A stretch of DNA of 64,000 nt from Oscillospiraceae bacterium (GCA_017459865.1 JAFUCD010000036.1:1-64000), one strand, 5' to 3'; shown: positions 45,278 to 55,290, counted from the stretch's first letter. Numbers and translations are program-made. Notes: generated by a model not told the origin, from the letters alone.

Positions 45278-46171
45278 TCACTTTTCATATCTGCGTGTCA
45301 GCCGCGGCAGCTGCTTCAGCGCCTCGAGCAGCGCCTCGCGGTCGTCGGCATCATAAAATTCCAGTTCGATGCGCCCGCCTTTTCTGCCCTGCGTCATGCG
45401 GACGCGTCGTCCGAGCGTTTGCTCCAGCTCGCGCGCGCACTCTCCGAGATAGTCTACGGCCGGCGGCTTGCTTTTCGCGGGCTCCTTTTTTTCCTTCAGG
45501 AGCTCTGCTGCAAGCGACTCCGTTCTTCTTACGGACAGCTCCTTGGCAATGACTGCGTTTGCCGCTTCCAGCTGCAGCTCGCTGTCCTCCAGCGGCAGCA
45601 GTGCGCGGGCGTGTCCGGCGGACAGCATCCCGGATTCGACCAGTTCCCGCACAGGCTCGCTGAGACCCAGCAGACGCAGCGCGTTTGCAATGGCTGGTCG
45701 CGATCGTCCCACCGTTTTCGCAACGGCGTCCTGTGTCATGCCGTATTCATTCTGCAGCGTTTGATAGCCCAGCGCCTCTTCGATCGGATTCAGATCCTCG
45801 CGCTGCAGATTTTCGACGAGCGCCATCTCCATGGCTTTTTGCTCGTCGGCTGTGATGATGTGAACCGGAACGGTCTCCAGCCCCGCCTTGCGTGCGGCGC
45901 GCCATCGTCGTTCGCCTGCGATGATCTGATAGTATCCGCTGTCGAGCGGGCGTACTGTAATGGGCTGGATCAAGCCATGCTTCTCTATGGACTCGCTCAG
46001 GTCCAGCAGCGCCTGCTCATCAAAATGCTTTCGCGGCTGATCGGCGCGCGGCTCGATCTTTGCGATCGGAAGCTCGGTCGTGTCTTTTTCCTCTGCGGCG
46101 GTCGTTTCGAATTCCTCGCCGAAGAGCGCGTCCAGACCCATTCCGAGCCCTTTTTTCTTATCCTTTGCCAT
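45278..46171 (-). CDS. parB: Chromosome partitioning protein ParB (Spo0J)
   Basis: A 297-residue ParB that binds parS and spreads on DNA, using CTP in the family. MAKDKKKGLGMGLDALFGEE is the usual N-terminus. PRADQPRKHFDEQALLDLSESI and ITVRPLDSGYYQIIAGERRW lead into the GERRWRAARKAG box. AVAKTVGRSRPAIANALRLL is the helix-turn-helix. It overlaps the parA stop by 14 bases. Two perfect parS sites lie upstream of parA. Confidence 0.97.
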   Translation of the reverse strand: MAKDKKKGLGMGLDALFGEEFETTAAEEKDTTELPIAKIEPRADQPRKHFDEQALLDLSESIEKHGLIQPITVRPLDSGYYQIIAGERRWRAARKAGLETVPVHIITADEQKAMEMALVENLQREDLNPIEEALGYQTLQNEYGMTQDAVAKTVGRSRPAIANALRLLGLSEPVRELVESGMLSAGHARALLPLEDSELQLEAANAVIAKELSVRRTESLAAELLKEKKEPAKSKPPAVDYLGECARELEQTLGRRVRMTQGRKGGRIELEFYDADDREALLEALKQLPRLTRRYEK

Positions 46172-46973
46172 CTGCTTCCTCCGCTTTGGCTTTCTCTTTT
46201 TTTGCCTTTTCGGCTGCCTTTTCCTCTCGCTTGATTATCTCTGACGCCAGATGGAGATAGGCGCGGGAGCCCTTCGACTCCTTGTCATAGGCGATCGCGG
46301 GTTTCCTGTGGCTCGGAGCCTCCGAGAGCCGTACGTTGCGCGGGATCATGGTCTTGTACACCTTTTTGCCGAAAAAACGTCTCACCTCGGTCACGACCTG
46401 ATCGGAAAGCTTGGTGCGGCCGTCGTACATCGTCATTACGATGCCTTCGATCCCGAGCTCGGGGTTCAGCCCGCGGTTGCACATTTTGATGCTGCGCACC
46501 AGATCGGCGATGCCCTCCAGCGCGTAATATTCGCATTGCACCGGGATCAGTACCCCGGTCGCGCAGGTCAGCGCATTGATCGTGAGCAGCTCCAGCGACG
46601 GCGGGCAATCGATGAAGATATAATCATACCGGTCCGCGACCGTTGAGATCGCGTTTTTCATCACATATTCCCGCTGCGGGACCTGCACCAGCTCTACCGA
46701 ACAGCCGGACAGGTTCACGTTCGCGGGCAGCACATCGCCCCATTTCGTGGTGCGAATACAGTCGGCTGCGGCCGCGCCGTTGATCATCATATCATAACAG
46801 TTCGGCGTGCTCTGCTTGTCCACGCCCATGCCGGAGGTGCTGTTGCCCTGCGGGTCGCAGTCCACCAGCAAAACGCGTTTGCCGCGTTTCTTCATGGCGC
46901 ACGTCAGATTGACGCAGGTCGTCGTTTTCCCCACGCCGCCTTTTTGGTTCGCCACGGCAATGATTTTGGCCAT
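46158..46973 (-). CDS. parA: Chromosome partitioning ATPase ParA (Soj)
   Basis: A 271-residue ParA/Soj ATPase. The deviant Walker A NQKGGVGKTTT is at residues 9-19, Walker B FIDCPPSLELLT near 125, and AVANQKG precedes the P-loop. The protein ends in a lysine/glutamate-rich tail (KREEKAAEKAKKEKAKAEEA). It acts with ParB in chromosome segregation and, in spore formers, in control of replication initiation. It is the first gene of the parA-parB pair. Confidence 0.97.
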   Translation of the reverse strand: MAKIIAVANQKGGVGKTTTCVNLTCAMKKRGKRVLLVDCDPQGNSTSGMGVDKQSTPNCYDMMINGAAAADCIRTTKWGDVLPANVNLSGCSVELVQVPQREYVMKNAISTVADRYDYIFIDCPPSLELLTINALTCATGVLIPVQCEYYALEGIADLVRSIKMCNRGLNPELGIEGIVMTMYDGRTKLSDQVVTEVRRFFGKKVYKTMIPRNVRLSEAPSHRKPAIAYDKESKGSRAYLHLASEIIKREEKAAEKAKKEKAKAEEADGKG

Positions 46974-47045
46974 GATAATCTCCTGTTAAATGGTTGGCAT
47001 CATTATAACAGGGATATTCTTTTTTTGCAATATGTCTTTCTGGGC

Positions 47046-47061
47046 TGTTTCACGTGAAACA
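47046..47061. promoter_or_regulatory. parS site 1
   Basis: TGTTTCACGTGAAACA is a perfect match to the Bacillus-type parS consensus, 73 bp upstream of the parA start. A half-like TCGTGAAACGA lies between the two sites. Confidence 0.95.
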
Positions 47062-47091
47062 ATCCTTCGTGAAACGAGCTTCTTCTGAGGA

Positions 47092-47107
47092 TGTTTCACG
47101 TGAAACA
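47092..47107. promoter_or_regulatory. parS site 2
   Basis: A second perfect TGTTTCACGTGAAACA, 46 bp from the first. It ends three bases from the gpr stop codon. Confidence 0.95.
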
Positions 47108-47110
47108 ACT

Positions 47111-47959
47111 TCAGGAGAGCAAAAGATCCAGATCAGAGATCGTGAGCTCGGGCTGCAGCGCGAGATTGACCGCATAAGCCACAACTTTTGAAAAATCCTT
47201 CACAACAGCATCGATATCGCGCGGCGTGATGAACAGGCCGTTCAACGAGTCCGTCTCGCTGACGATCCCGGCATCCATGACCGTCGGCACACCGACCGCG
47301 GCCACAGGAACGCCGAGCCCGTCCCGGTCAAACGCCGCGCGATCGTTCCCAACGCCGGAGCCGGGAACGATCCCGGCGTCGGTGATCTGAACCGTGCGGC
47401 ACAGACGCTCCGCCTCAGAGCAGGCAAGCGCGTCGATCACAACGACCGCGTCAGCGCCGACCTGTTTACAGAGCGTTCGAACCATCTCTGCCGATTCTAT
47501 GCCGGTCATACCCAGCACACCGGGCGCCAGAACAGAAACGCTGCGAAGTTTGCCGAACGAGTCCGGAAGCTGTTCCCGCAGATGCCGCGTCGCCAGAATC
47601 TGCTCGGCTGACACAGGACCGACCGCATCCGGCGTGATCGCCCGGTTGCCGAGCCCAACAACAAAAACCGTCATATCCGGCGAGAGGGGGAGCGTTTGCC
47701 GTAAAAGCACGGACAGCACGCCGACCGCACGCGCAAACGCATCGTCCTCCCGGCGCAGCACCGGCTCCAGTGAGACCGTGTGATACACGCCTTTTGGTTT
47801 ACATAATACATCTGAACCTGCATCCGATGTGATCCGCACCGTGGTTACGGAAAAGCCGTCGCGCAGCGTTTCCTCCGCTGTGACGCCGGAGAGCGCGGCA
47901 TCTGCCGCGTGCAGGGCTCTCGCTTCGACCGCAAGGTCGGTCCGAACAGGATGGTCCAT
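47111..47959 (-). CDS. gpr: Spore germination protease GPR
   Basis: A 282-residue member of the GPR family, which degrades small acid-soluble spore proteins at germination. It has MDHPVRTDLAVEA at the start (the processing region of the family), VVGLGNRAITPDAVGP near 105, GVLGMTGIESAEMV near 150 and GSGVGNDRA near 200. I chose ATG 47959, which follows GGAGGAG; an in-frame ATG 11 codons upstream lacks a site. Its presence indicates a spore former. It is divergent from rpsT, as in other Firmicutes. Confidence 0.95.
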   Translation of the reverse strand: MDHPVRTDLAVEARALHAADAALSGVTAEETLRDGFSVTTVRITSDAGSDVLCKPKGVYHTVSLEPVLRREDDAFARAVGVLSVLLRQTLPLSPDMTVFVVGLGNRAITPDAVGPVSAEQILATRHLREQLPDSFGKLRSVSVLAPGVLGMTGIESAEMVRTLCKQVGADAVVVIDALACSEAERLCRTVQITDAGIVPGSGVGNDRAAFDRDGLGVPVAAVGVPTVMDAGIVSETDSLNGLFITPRDIDAVVKDFSKVVAYAVNLALQPELTISDLDLLLS

Positions 47960-48061
47960 AGAAAAATCTCCTCCATATTGCCGAAAAAACACATCATCTT
48001 GTGTTCAGTTTTTCCCGCAGACACAAGCGTATACAAAATCAAGAAAAAATGAAAAAAATAC

Positions 48062-48090
48062 TTGATTTTTCAGCGCTTTCGTGATAGTAT
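48062..48090 (+). promoter_or_regulatory. rpsT promoter
   Basis: TTGATT (48062-48067), a 17-bp spacer and TAGTAT (48085-48090), about 70 bp upstream of the rpsT start. Confidence 0.75.
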
Positions 48091-48160
48091 CAACAAATGC
48101 AGAATACTGCCAAGTCAGAAATTGACTGTATACTTTATGGTAGGAGGTGACGATTAGGAA

Positions 48161-48424
48161 ATGCCGAACATCAAGTCTGTGATGAAAAATGACATCAAGT
48201 CCAAGCGTCAGAATCTGATCAACAAGGCCGCGAAGTCGGCGCTGAAAACAGATCTGAAGAAGTTTGACGCCGCTGTTGCCGCTGGCGATCATGACGCCGC
48301 CGTCAGTACCTATAAAGTTGCTGTCAAGGCTGTTGACCGCGCTGCGTCCAAGGGTCTGATCCACAAGAACAAGGCCGCGCACCGCAAATCCGCGATGGCG
48401 CAGAAGATGAACCAGCTTGGCTGA
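48161..48424 (+). CDS. rpsT: 30S ribosomal protein S20
   Basis: An 87-residue lysine- and alanine-rich helical protein of the small ribosomal subunit. It starts MPNIKSVMKNDIKSKRQNL and ends HRKSAMAQKMNQLG, the usual S20 ends. TAGGAGGTGA lies upstream. It has its own promoter and terminator. Confidence 0.98.
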   Translation: MPNIKSVMKNDIKSKRQNLINKAAKSALKTDLKKFDAAVAAGDHDAAVSTYKVAVKAVDRAASKGLIHKNKAAHRKSAMAQKMNQLG

Positions 48425-48435
48425 TCTCGAAATAC

Positions 48436-48466
48436 AAGGCATGGCCATCATGGTCATGCCTTTTTT
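48436..48466 (+). terminator. Intrinsic terminator of rpsT
   Basis: AAGGCATGGCC (48436-48446) and GGTCATGCCTT (48452-48462, one G-U pair) with a T run of six. Confidence 0.92.
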
Positions 48467-48544
48467 CGTTATGGGATACACGGAACTGATCGCCGCACCC
48501 ATCCGGTCGGCAGCTTCATACGATAACCCAAAAGGGAGCACAAT

Positions 48545-49432
48545 ATGAAAAAGAAACTCATGCTCATCATAAATCCCGTTGCCGGGAAGGCCCGCTATAA
48601 GGACGGCTTCGGCGATGTGATGCGTATTTTCAGCGAGGGCGGCTACCGCACCACGGTGTTTTTCACCGAGGCGCAGGGCGACGCCACACGCTTTGCGGCG
48701 GAGTTTGCGCCGCAGTTTGACACGATCGCCTGCATCGGCGGCGACGGCACGCTCAGCGAGGTCATCGCTGGCCTGATGCAGATCCCGGATCCGCCGCCGC
48801 TCGGCTATATCCCGCTGGGCTCCACGAACGACGTGGCGAACACGCTGGGACTGCCCAAGGACACGGTCGAGGCGGCGCTGGTCATCGCACAGGGCACGCC
48901 GCATCCCTTCGACGTCGGCGGGTTCCAGAACGACGCGTATTTCACCTATGTCGCGGCCTTCGGCGCGTTCACAGAGGTGAGCTACGCGACCCCGCAGAAC
49001 GAAAAGGCGGCGCTGGGCTATCTGGCCTATATGCTGCACGCGGCGGGGGCGCTTTCCAAGCTGGAGAGCATCCATGTCCGCATCGACTATGAGGGCGGCA
49101 CGGTCGAGGGCGACGTCCTATACGGCGGCGTATCGAACTCCACGCGCGTCGCCGGCGTCGTAAAGCTGAAAAAGGATCTCGTGAGCCTCTCGGACGGCAA
49201 GTTTGAGGTCCTGCTCGTGCCGACGCCGAAGAGCTTTGCCGACTTCACCCGGAGCGCCTCCGGGCTGCTGGGGCAGAAATATGACGGCGTGAACGTGATC
49301 CTGCTGCAGTCGGCGGATCTGACCGTCACGTTCGACAAGCCGATCGCCTGGACCCGGGACGGGGAGGACGGCGGCTCGCACCAGGTCGTGCATCTGGTGA
49401 ACCATCCCTCCGCAGTGAAAATAATCGTATAA
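48545..49432 (+). CDS. Diacylglycerol kinase-family lipid kinase (YegS/DgkB-like)
   Basis: A 295-residue lipid kinase. IINPVAGKARYKDGF is near the start, the nucleotide-binding CIGGDGTLSEVIAGL near 75-89, and LGSTNDVANTLGLP near 105. VGGFQNDAYFTYVAAFGAFTEV leads into the C-terminal beta-rich domain. Family members phosphorylate diacylglycerol or related lipids at the membrane. It is followed at 12 bp by asnS and may be co-transcribed. Confidence 0.92.
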   Translation: MKKKLMLIINPVAGKARYKDGFGDVMRIFSEGGYRTTVFFTEAQGDATRFAAEFAPQFDTIACIGGDGTLSEVIAGLMQIPDPPPLGYIPLGSTNDVANTLGLPKDTVEAALVIAQGTPHPFDVGGFQNDAYFTYVAAFGAFTEVSYATPQNEKAALGYLAYMLHAAGALSKLESIHVRIDYEGGTVEGDVLYGGVSNSTRVAGVVKLKKDLVSLSDGKFEVLLVPTPKSFADFTRSASGLLGQKYDGVNVILLQSADLTVTFDKPIAWTRDGEDGGSHQVVHLVNHPSAVKIIV

Positions 49433-49444
49433 TGAGGTGACAGC

Positions 49445-50839
<1,395 letters not shown>

Positions 50840-50853
50840 GCGATTGCGGGAAA

Positions 50854-50925
50854 GGCGCGATGTGGGCATCGCGCCCTACGAAAAAGGGTTATCCCCATCG
50901 TAGGGCGCGGTGCCCACACCGCGCC
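50854..50925. repeat. REP/BIME-like unit A
   Basis: Two hairpins head to head: GGCGCGATG-TGGG-CATCGCGCC and GGCGCGGTG-CCCA-CACCGCGCC, joined by a spacer, with CCCTACG and CGTAGGG in between. The two halves are near-complementary inverted copies. It lies between asnS and the RAYT gene. Units B, C and D share the same sequence. Confidence 0.9.
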
Positions 50926-50957
50926 GATTTTCGCACGCAGCGCAAAGGAGATGCCTC

Positions 50958-51422
50958 ATGCACAAACCTTCCCGAAAACATCTGCGCCTGCCCGGATATG
51001 ATTATTCAAGAAACGGCGCTTACTTCATTACGATCTGTACAGCTGGCAGAAAACCGCTTCTGTCATGCGTTGTCCCCGGCGACGGCGCGACAGTCCCCGC
51101 AACAATCGCTTTAACAAACATTGGGCAAATCGCGGAGCGCCACGCGCTGCGTATACCGGGTCTGCAGAACTATGTGATTATGCCGAATCACATTCATCTG
51201 CTGCTTCTTCTGGATGATGCATCAAATCCCGACCGCCGCGACATTTCAAGCTTGATTCGTTCCTTCAAAACGCTGGTGACAAAATCCGTCGGAAAACCGC
51301 TCTGGCAGACCTCGTTTCACGACCATATCATTCGGGACGAGCAAGATTATCTGAACTGTTGGAATTATATCGATTTGAACCCAGACAAATGGGCTTTGGA
51401 TCGGTATTATGAGGAAATATAA
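50958..51422 (+). CDS. REP-associated tyrosine transposase (RAYT, Y1 family)
   Basis: A 154-residue single-domain Y1/HUH transposase. YSRNGAYFITICTAGRKPLL is near the start, VIMPNHIHLLLLLDD near 77-91 holds the HxH metal motif, and DEQDYLNCWNYIDLNPDKW near 131-149 holds the candidate catalytic tyrosine. RAYTs process and spread REP hairpins. Here REP units lie directly upstream and downstream. AAAGGAG precedes ATG 50958. Confidence 0.92.
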   Translation: MHKPSRKHLRLPGYDYSRNGAYFITICTAGRKPLLSCVVPGDGATVPATIALTNIGQIAERHALRIPGLQNYVIMPNHIHLLLLLDDASNPDRRDISSLIRSFKTLVTKSVGKPLWQTSFHDHIIRDEQDYLNCWNYIDLNPDKWALDRYYEEI

Positions 51423-51433
51423 TACATAGACAC

Positions 51434-51512
51434 GGCGCGATGTGGGCATAGCTTACGCATGGAACGACCGACCAAATCATAGATTTGGGGTCTTTTCACA
51501 CGCGCCCTACGG
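51434..51512. repeat. REP-like half unit B, split by a 51-bp insertion
   Basis: GGCGCGATGTGGGCAT (51434-51449) and CGCGCCCTACGG (51501-51512) would form an intact REP half if the 51 bases at 51450-51500 were removed. The insertion carries a small stem (CCAAATC-ATA-GATTTGG) with GGTCTTTTC after it. The right half of the BIME is missing. Confidence 0.75.
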
Positions 51513-51531
51513 ATGGGAGGCGTCTCATAAA

Positions 51532-51768
51532 ATGCGAAAAACCATAAAACATGTTGTCACATTACTTATGATGATCGCAGCGCTCCCTTGGCTTCTTATT
51601 GGTATTTCGGGGATTGTTTTTGAATTGTTCGGTTCTGTCGGATATGAAAAATTTCTGCGCGTTTTCCATATTGATCTCACGCTCGGACAGGTCCAACTGA
51701 TCGGTCTTATTTCATTCGCCGTAACCATATTGCTGTTTCTGATCAGACGTGCGCTTCCGAAAGAATAA
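51532..51768 (+). CDS. Small membrane protein, function unknown
   Basis: A 78-residue protein with two predicted membrane helices: VVTLLMMIAALPWLLIGISG at about 8-30 and LIGLISFAVTILLFLIRR near 57-74. It has a basic N-terminus and C-terminus. No family is recognised. The possible ribosome binding site GGGAGG is about a dozen bases upstream and belongs to the end of REP unit B, so expression is uncertain. It lies between REP units B and C. Confidence 0.5.
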   Translation: MRKTIKHVVTLLMMIAALPWLLIGISGIVFELFGSVGYEKFLRVFHIDLTLGQVQLIGLISFAVTILLFLIRRALPKE

Positions 51769-51795
51769 CAGCGTGTCTTTTTGGCAAAACCAAAC

Positions 51796-51868
51796 GGCGC
51801 GATGTGGGCATCGCGCCCTACGGAGAAGGATCTGCTTTCCCTGTAGGGCGCGGTGCCCACACCGCGCC
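51796..51868. repeat. REP/BIME-like unit C
   Basis: It has the same two-hairpin structure as unit A, with GGCGCGATG/CATCGCGCC and GGCGCGGTG/CACCGCGCC, and a different spacer. It lies between the small membrane gene and the response regulator gene. Confidence 0.9.
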
Positions 51869-51878
51869 GATATTCTTT

Positions 51879-52583
51879 TTATTCCTCCTCCGCCATGCGG
51901 TAACCAACGCCGAGCTCCGTGAAGATGTATTCCGGCTCGGAGGGCGTGCGCTCCAGCTTGCGGCGGATGTTCGCCATGTGCACGCGCAGGACCTTGTTGT
52001 CGCCCACGGCGGCGGGTCCCCAGATCTCCCGCATGATGGTCTGATAGGTGAGCACCTGTCCCGCGTGCCTGCCGAGCAGCGCCACGATGCGAAACTCGTT
52101 CGGCGTGAGCCGGATCTCCTCGCCGGCGCGTGTGACGCGATGGCGCTTATAGTCGATCGCGAGATCCCGGACCCGATAGAAGCCCGTCAGGGCGAGTCCC
52201 TCGTCCTCGACGGCGGTGCATGTGTGGCGCAGCGCCGTCCGGATACGCGCCAGCAGCTCCACCGTCCCGAAGGGCTTGGTCAGATAATCGTCCGCGCCCA
52301 TGTCCAGCGCCTTCGCCTTGTCAAGCTCTGTGTCGCGCGCGGAGATGACCACGATCGGCGTGCGCGACCATGCGCGCACGGAACGAATGATCTCGCCTCC
52401 GTCCGTGTCCGGCAGCCCGAGATCCAGCAGGATCACATCCGGACAATGGGAGGTGATCGTCTGCATGGCGCTTCTGCCGGTCTCCGCCAGCAAAACGTCA
52501 TATCCATGGGCGTGCAGCGTCGTTTTCAGATACTGGCGGATCGCCGTGTCGTCTTCAATGACGAGAACCTTGTCCCGGATCAT
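51879..52583 (-). CDS. OmpR-family response regulator, KdpE-like
   Basis: A 234-residue response regulator. The receiver domain has VIEDD at the start, the phosphorylation aspartate in VILLDLGLPD near 52, and the lysine in DDYLTKPFG near 102. The winged-helix domain has RLTPNEFRIVALLGRHAGQV and EIWGPAAVGDNKVLRVHMAN, the KdpE-type signature. I chose ATG 52583 after GGAGGAG. It overlaps the kinase stop by 4 bp. No kdpFABC genes are in view. Confidence 0.9.
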   Translation of the reverse strand: MIRDKVLVIEDDTAIRQYLKTTLHAHGYDVLLAETGRSAMQTITSHCPDVILLDLGLPDTDGGEIIRSVRAWSRTPIVVISARDTELDKAKALDMGADDYLTKPFGTVELLARIRTALRHTCTAVEDEGLALTGFYRVRDLAIDYKRHRVTRAGEEIRLTPNEFRIVALLGRHAGQVLTYQTIMREIWGPAAVGDNKVLRVHMANIRRKLERTPSEPEYIFTELGVGYRMAEEE

Positions 52584-53641
52584 TCTGTCTCCTCCTTTTC
52601 CAACGTGTCCAGCGGCAGACGGATCACAAAGCTTGCGCCGTCTGCCGAAGCTGCAAGCCCGATCGTACCGCCGTGCGCCTCGACGATAGCGCGGCATACG
52701 CTCAGCCCGATGCCCATGCCGCCGTCAGCCGATGTGCTGGGCGCGCCGGGCTCAAAAAGCGTGCCGCGCCGCTCCGGCGGGATCCCGCAGCCGTCGTCCG
52801 CAAACGTGATCACCGCGCGGTCACGGTCCCGTGCCATCGTGACGGCGACCCGCGTCGCGCCCGCGGCGTGGCGCGCCGCATTGTCCAGCAGGTTGATGAA
52901 GACCTGCTCCATGAGCAGTCCGTCCATCGGCACGAGCAAAAACTCTGTGTCGCTCCCGACCGTGACCGAGAGCGTGCTGCCCGTGTTGCGGCGAAACTTG
53001 CGGATCGCGCTGCCGAGCACCTCCTCGACGGTCTCCGGCTCTGTGTGCAGCACAACGCCTTCCTGAAAGCGCGTCACGGAGAGGATGTTTTCCGTCACGC
53101 GGCGCAGCCACAGCGCGCTGGTGCGGATCTCCCGGACCAGCGCGCGCACCTCCGCGTCCGAGAGCGCGTCCTGCTCCAGGATCGCGGAGCTGCAGCCGAT
53201 GATTCCGGTCAGCGGCGTGCGCAGATCGTGCGACGCGGCGCGCAGCAGCCCCGCCCGCAGCTTTTCCTTTTCGATCTCAAAGCGCAGCTGCTCCTCGCGC
53301 CTTACCCGCGTCGTGAGCGCGCTCACGAGCACGGACACGAACAGCATCACCGCAAACGTGAGCGGATAGCCCGTCGCGGTGAAATTCATCCGGTAAAACG
53401 GATAGGTGAACAGCACGTTCACACATACCACGCCCAGCAGAGAGCAGACGATGCCCGGCACATAGCTGCGCGTGAAATAGGAGATGAGCACGACCGCCAG
53501 CGTGAACACCTGCGGCGCAAAGGGGTTGTTGTCGTCGTGGATATGGGCCATCAGCGCGCAGACGCCCGTCGCCGCGAGAAAGATCCCCGCCGAGATCAGC
53601 GCGTCGCGCACGCCCTGTGAAAGCCGCGTTTGTTGTTTCAT
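52580..53641 (-). CDS. Sensor histidine kinase, truncated KdpD-like (DUF4118, HisKA, HATPase)
   Basis: A 353-residue kinase. The N-terminal membrane part (LISAGIFLAATGVCALMAHI; FTLAVVLISYFTRSYVPGIV; YPLTFAVMLFVSVLVSAL) matches the DUF4118 region of KdpD. The phospho-acceptor histidine is in LLRAASHDLRTPLTGIIG near 139. The ATPase boxes are INLLDNAARHAAG, ITFADDGCGIPPE and GMGIGLSVCRAIVEAHGG. It lacks the N-terminal KdpD sensor and Usp domains. I chose ATG 53641, after GGGGAGGGG. It probably signals to the adjacent regulator. Confidence 0.88.
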   Translation of the reverse strand: MKQQTRLSQGVRDALISAGIFLAATGVCALMAHIHDDNNPFAPQVFTLAVVLISYFTRSYVPGIVCSLLGVVCVNVLFTYPFYRMNFTATGYPLTFAVMLFVSVLVSALTTRVRREEQLRFEIEKEKLRAGLLRAASHDLRTPLTGIIGCSSAILEQDALSDAEVRALVREIRTSALWLRRVTENILSVTRFQEGVVLHTEPETVEEVLGSAIRKFRRNTGSTLSVTVGSDTEFLLVPMDGLLMEQVFINLLDNAARHAAGATRVAVTMARDRDRAVITFADDGCGIPPERRGTLFEPGAPSTSADGGMGIGLSVCRAIVEAHGGTIGLAASADGASFVIRLPLDTLEKEETE

Positions 53642-53724
53642 GTCAGCCCCTCCCCGAACAGTCATTGTACCACATCCGCTGTGCAGATCCGACCGCACCC
53701 GGACGAACTTTGCGATTTCTTAGC

Positions 53725-53775
53725 ACAAAAACCACACATTTACCGCCCTTGGAGGGGGGCGGTAAACGCGTGGTT
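53725..53775 (-). terminator. Terminator of the NSS transporter gene
   Basis: On the minus strand AACCAC...TTTACCGCC pair with GGCGGTAAA...GTGGTT (53775-53730, small internal mismatch) and are followed by TTTTTG. It lies about 50 bp after the transporter stop. Confidence 0.75.
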
Positions 53776-53826
53776 GCTTTGGAAAATGGAAAAAAGAGAA
53801 ACGGTTCGAATCAAGCGGTTATTGAT

Positions 53827-55290
53827 TTAGAACCAGCCAAAGCCGAAAAAGCCGTCCACCTGCGCCAGCAGGATGAAGAACATCACGATCGGGCAGATCC
53901 ACTTGATGCAGAAGCCCCAGAAGCCGTGGATCCCGCCGGAGTAGCCGGAATCGATCTCCTGATGGAAGAACTTGGGCTTCAGCTCCCAGCCGACCATGAT
54001 CGACATGAGCATCGCGCCGAGCGGCATCATGACGCCCTCAGACCAGACGTCCATGAAGTCCAGCCAGCAGTCGTTCCAACCGGCGACCGCATCCTCGCCC
54101 TGACCGAAGAACTGCCAGGGGGCGAAGCCGTTGCTGCCAAGACCGTCCGCCGCGACGAGGCAGGCGATGGCCGTGATGATGACGCAGACGAGCGTGACCG
54201 TGCGCGGGCGGCTGGGCTCCTTGCCCTTCGCCGAGGCGCGGTCGATGAACGTGACGGAGACCGCCTCGATCAGGGAGATCGCGGAGGAGATCGCCGCGAT
54301 CAGAACGAGCAGGAAGAAGATGATGCCGAACAGACCGCCGATGGCGCCCATGTTCTGGAACACGTCCTGCAGCGTGCTGAACAGCAGGCCGGGGCCGTTG
54401 AGCTTGATGTCGCCGACCGCCATGCCCTGGTTGATGCCGTTGGCAACGGCGGCGGGAATGACGGCGAGACCCGCCATCAGCGCGACGAGCGTATCGGAGA
54501 TGACGATGATGAGAGAGTTCTTCGGCAGATTTTCCTTCTTGTCGAGGTAAGAGCCGTAGGTGATCATCGCGCCCATCGCGAGCGACAGCGAGAAGAACAT
54601 CTGCCCGCCTGCCGTAGCCAGGACGGAGACGATGTTCGGAGCCTCCGCAATGAAGCCCTTCTTGACCGCGTAGCCGGGCACGAACATAAACTTCAGACCC
54701 TCGCCCGCGTTCGGCAGCGTCCAGGCCTTGACGATGATGATGACGAGCATCACGAACAGCGCCGGCATACCGACGGTGTTGAACTTTTCGATGCCGCCGC
54801 CGACGCCGTTGAGGTTGATGAACCAGCAGATGAGCATGAACAGCACCATCATGCCGATCTGCAGCATGGGGCTCGTGAGCATCGCGCCGAAGCTCTCGCT
54901 GCCGGGCATACCGGCAAACAGTCCCTTGACGTTGATGATGATGTACCAGATGCAGTAGCCGCCGAGCACCGAATAGAACGTCATGATCAGAAACGGCGCG
55001 ATGATGGCGAGCCAGCCGATCCACTTGAATTTCTTCGAGACCGCCTTATAGGCGTTCACCGGACCGAAGCCCGTCATTCTGCCGAGCGCCAGCTCGCCGA
55101 GCATGATCGCGAAGCCGACGAAGACCGCCAGCGCCAGATAGACCAGCAGGAACGTGAAGCCGCCGCAGGCGCCCATCTTGTACGGGAAGCCCCAGATGTT
55201 GCCCAGACCGACCGCAGAGCCGATGGCGGACATCAGGAACCCCAGGTTCGAACCAAACGAACCGCGTTGGTTGGTTGCGTTGTTGTCCAT
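53827..55290 (-). CDS. Sodium-dependent neurotransmitter-type (NSS) transporter
   Basis: A 487-residue membrane transporter of the neurotransmitter:sodium symporter family, which imports amino acids or amines with sodium. The first helix has the LeuT-type unwound region SAIGSAVGLGNIWGFPYKMG near 21-40, and the pattern of about twelve membrane helices runs to the end (FFILLAQVDGFFGFGWF). GGQMFFSLSLAMGAMITYGS near 228-247 is the helix 6 substrate region. The substrate is not known. It has its own promoter and terminator. Confidence 0.94.
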   Translation of the reverse strand: MDNNATNQRGSFGSNLGFLMSAIGSAVGLGNIWGFPYKMGACGGFTFLLVYLALAVFVGFAIMLGELALGRMTGFGPVNAYKAVSKKFKWIGWLAIIAPFLIMTFYSVLGGYCIWYIIINVKGLFAGMPGSESFGAMLTSPMLQIGMMVLFMLICWFINLNGVGGGIEKFNTVGMPALFVMLVIIIVKAWTLPNAGEGLKFMFVPGYAVKKGFIAEAPNIVSVLATAGGQMFFSLSLAMGAMITYGSYLDKKENLPKNSLIIVISDTLVALMAGLAVIPAAVANGINQGMAVGDIKLNGPGLLFSTLQDVFQNMGAIGGLFGIIFFLLVLIAAISSAISLIEAVSVTFIDRASAKGKEPSRPRTVTLVCVIITAIACLVAADGLGSNGFAPWQFFGQGEDAVAGWNDCWLDFMDVWSEGVMMPLGAMLMSIMVGWELKPKFFHQEIDSGYSGGIHGFWGFCIKWICPIVMFFILLAQVDGFFGFGWF

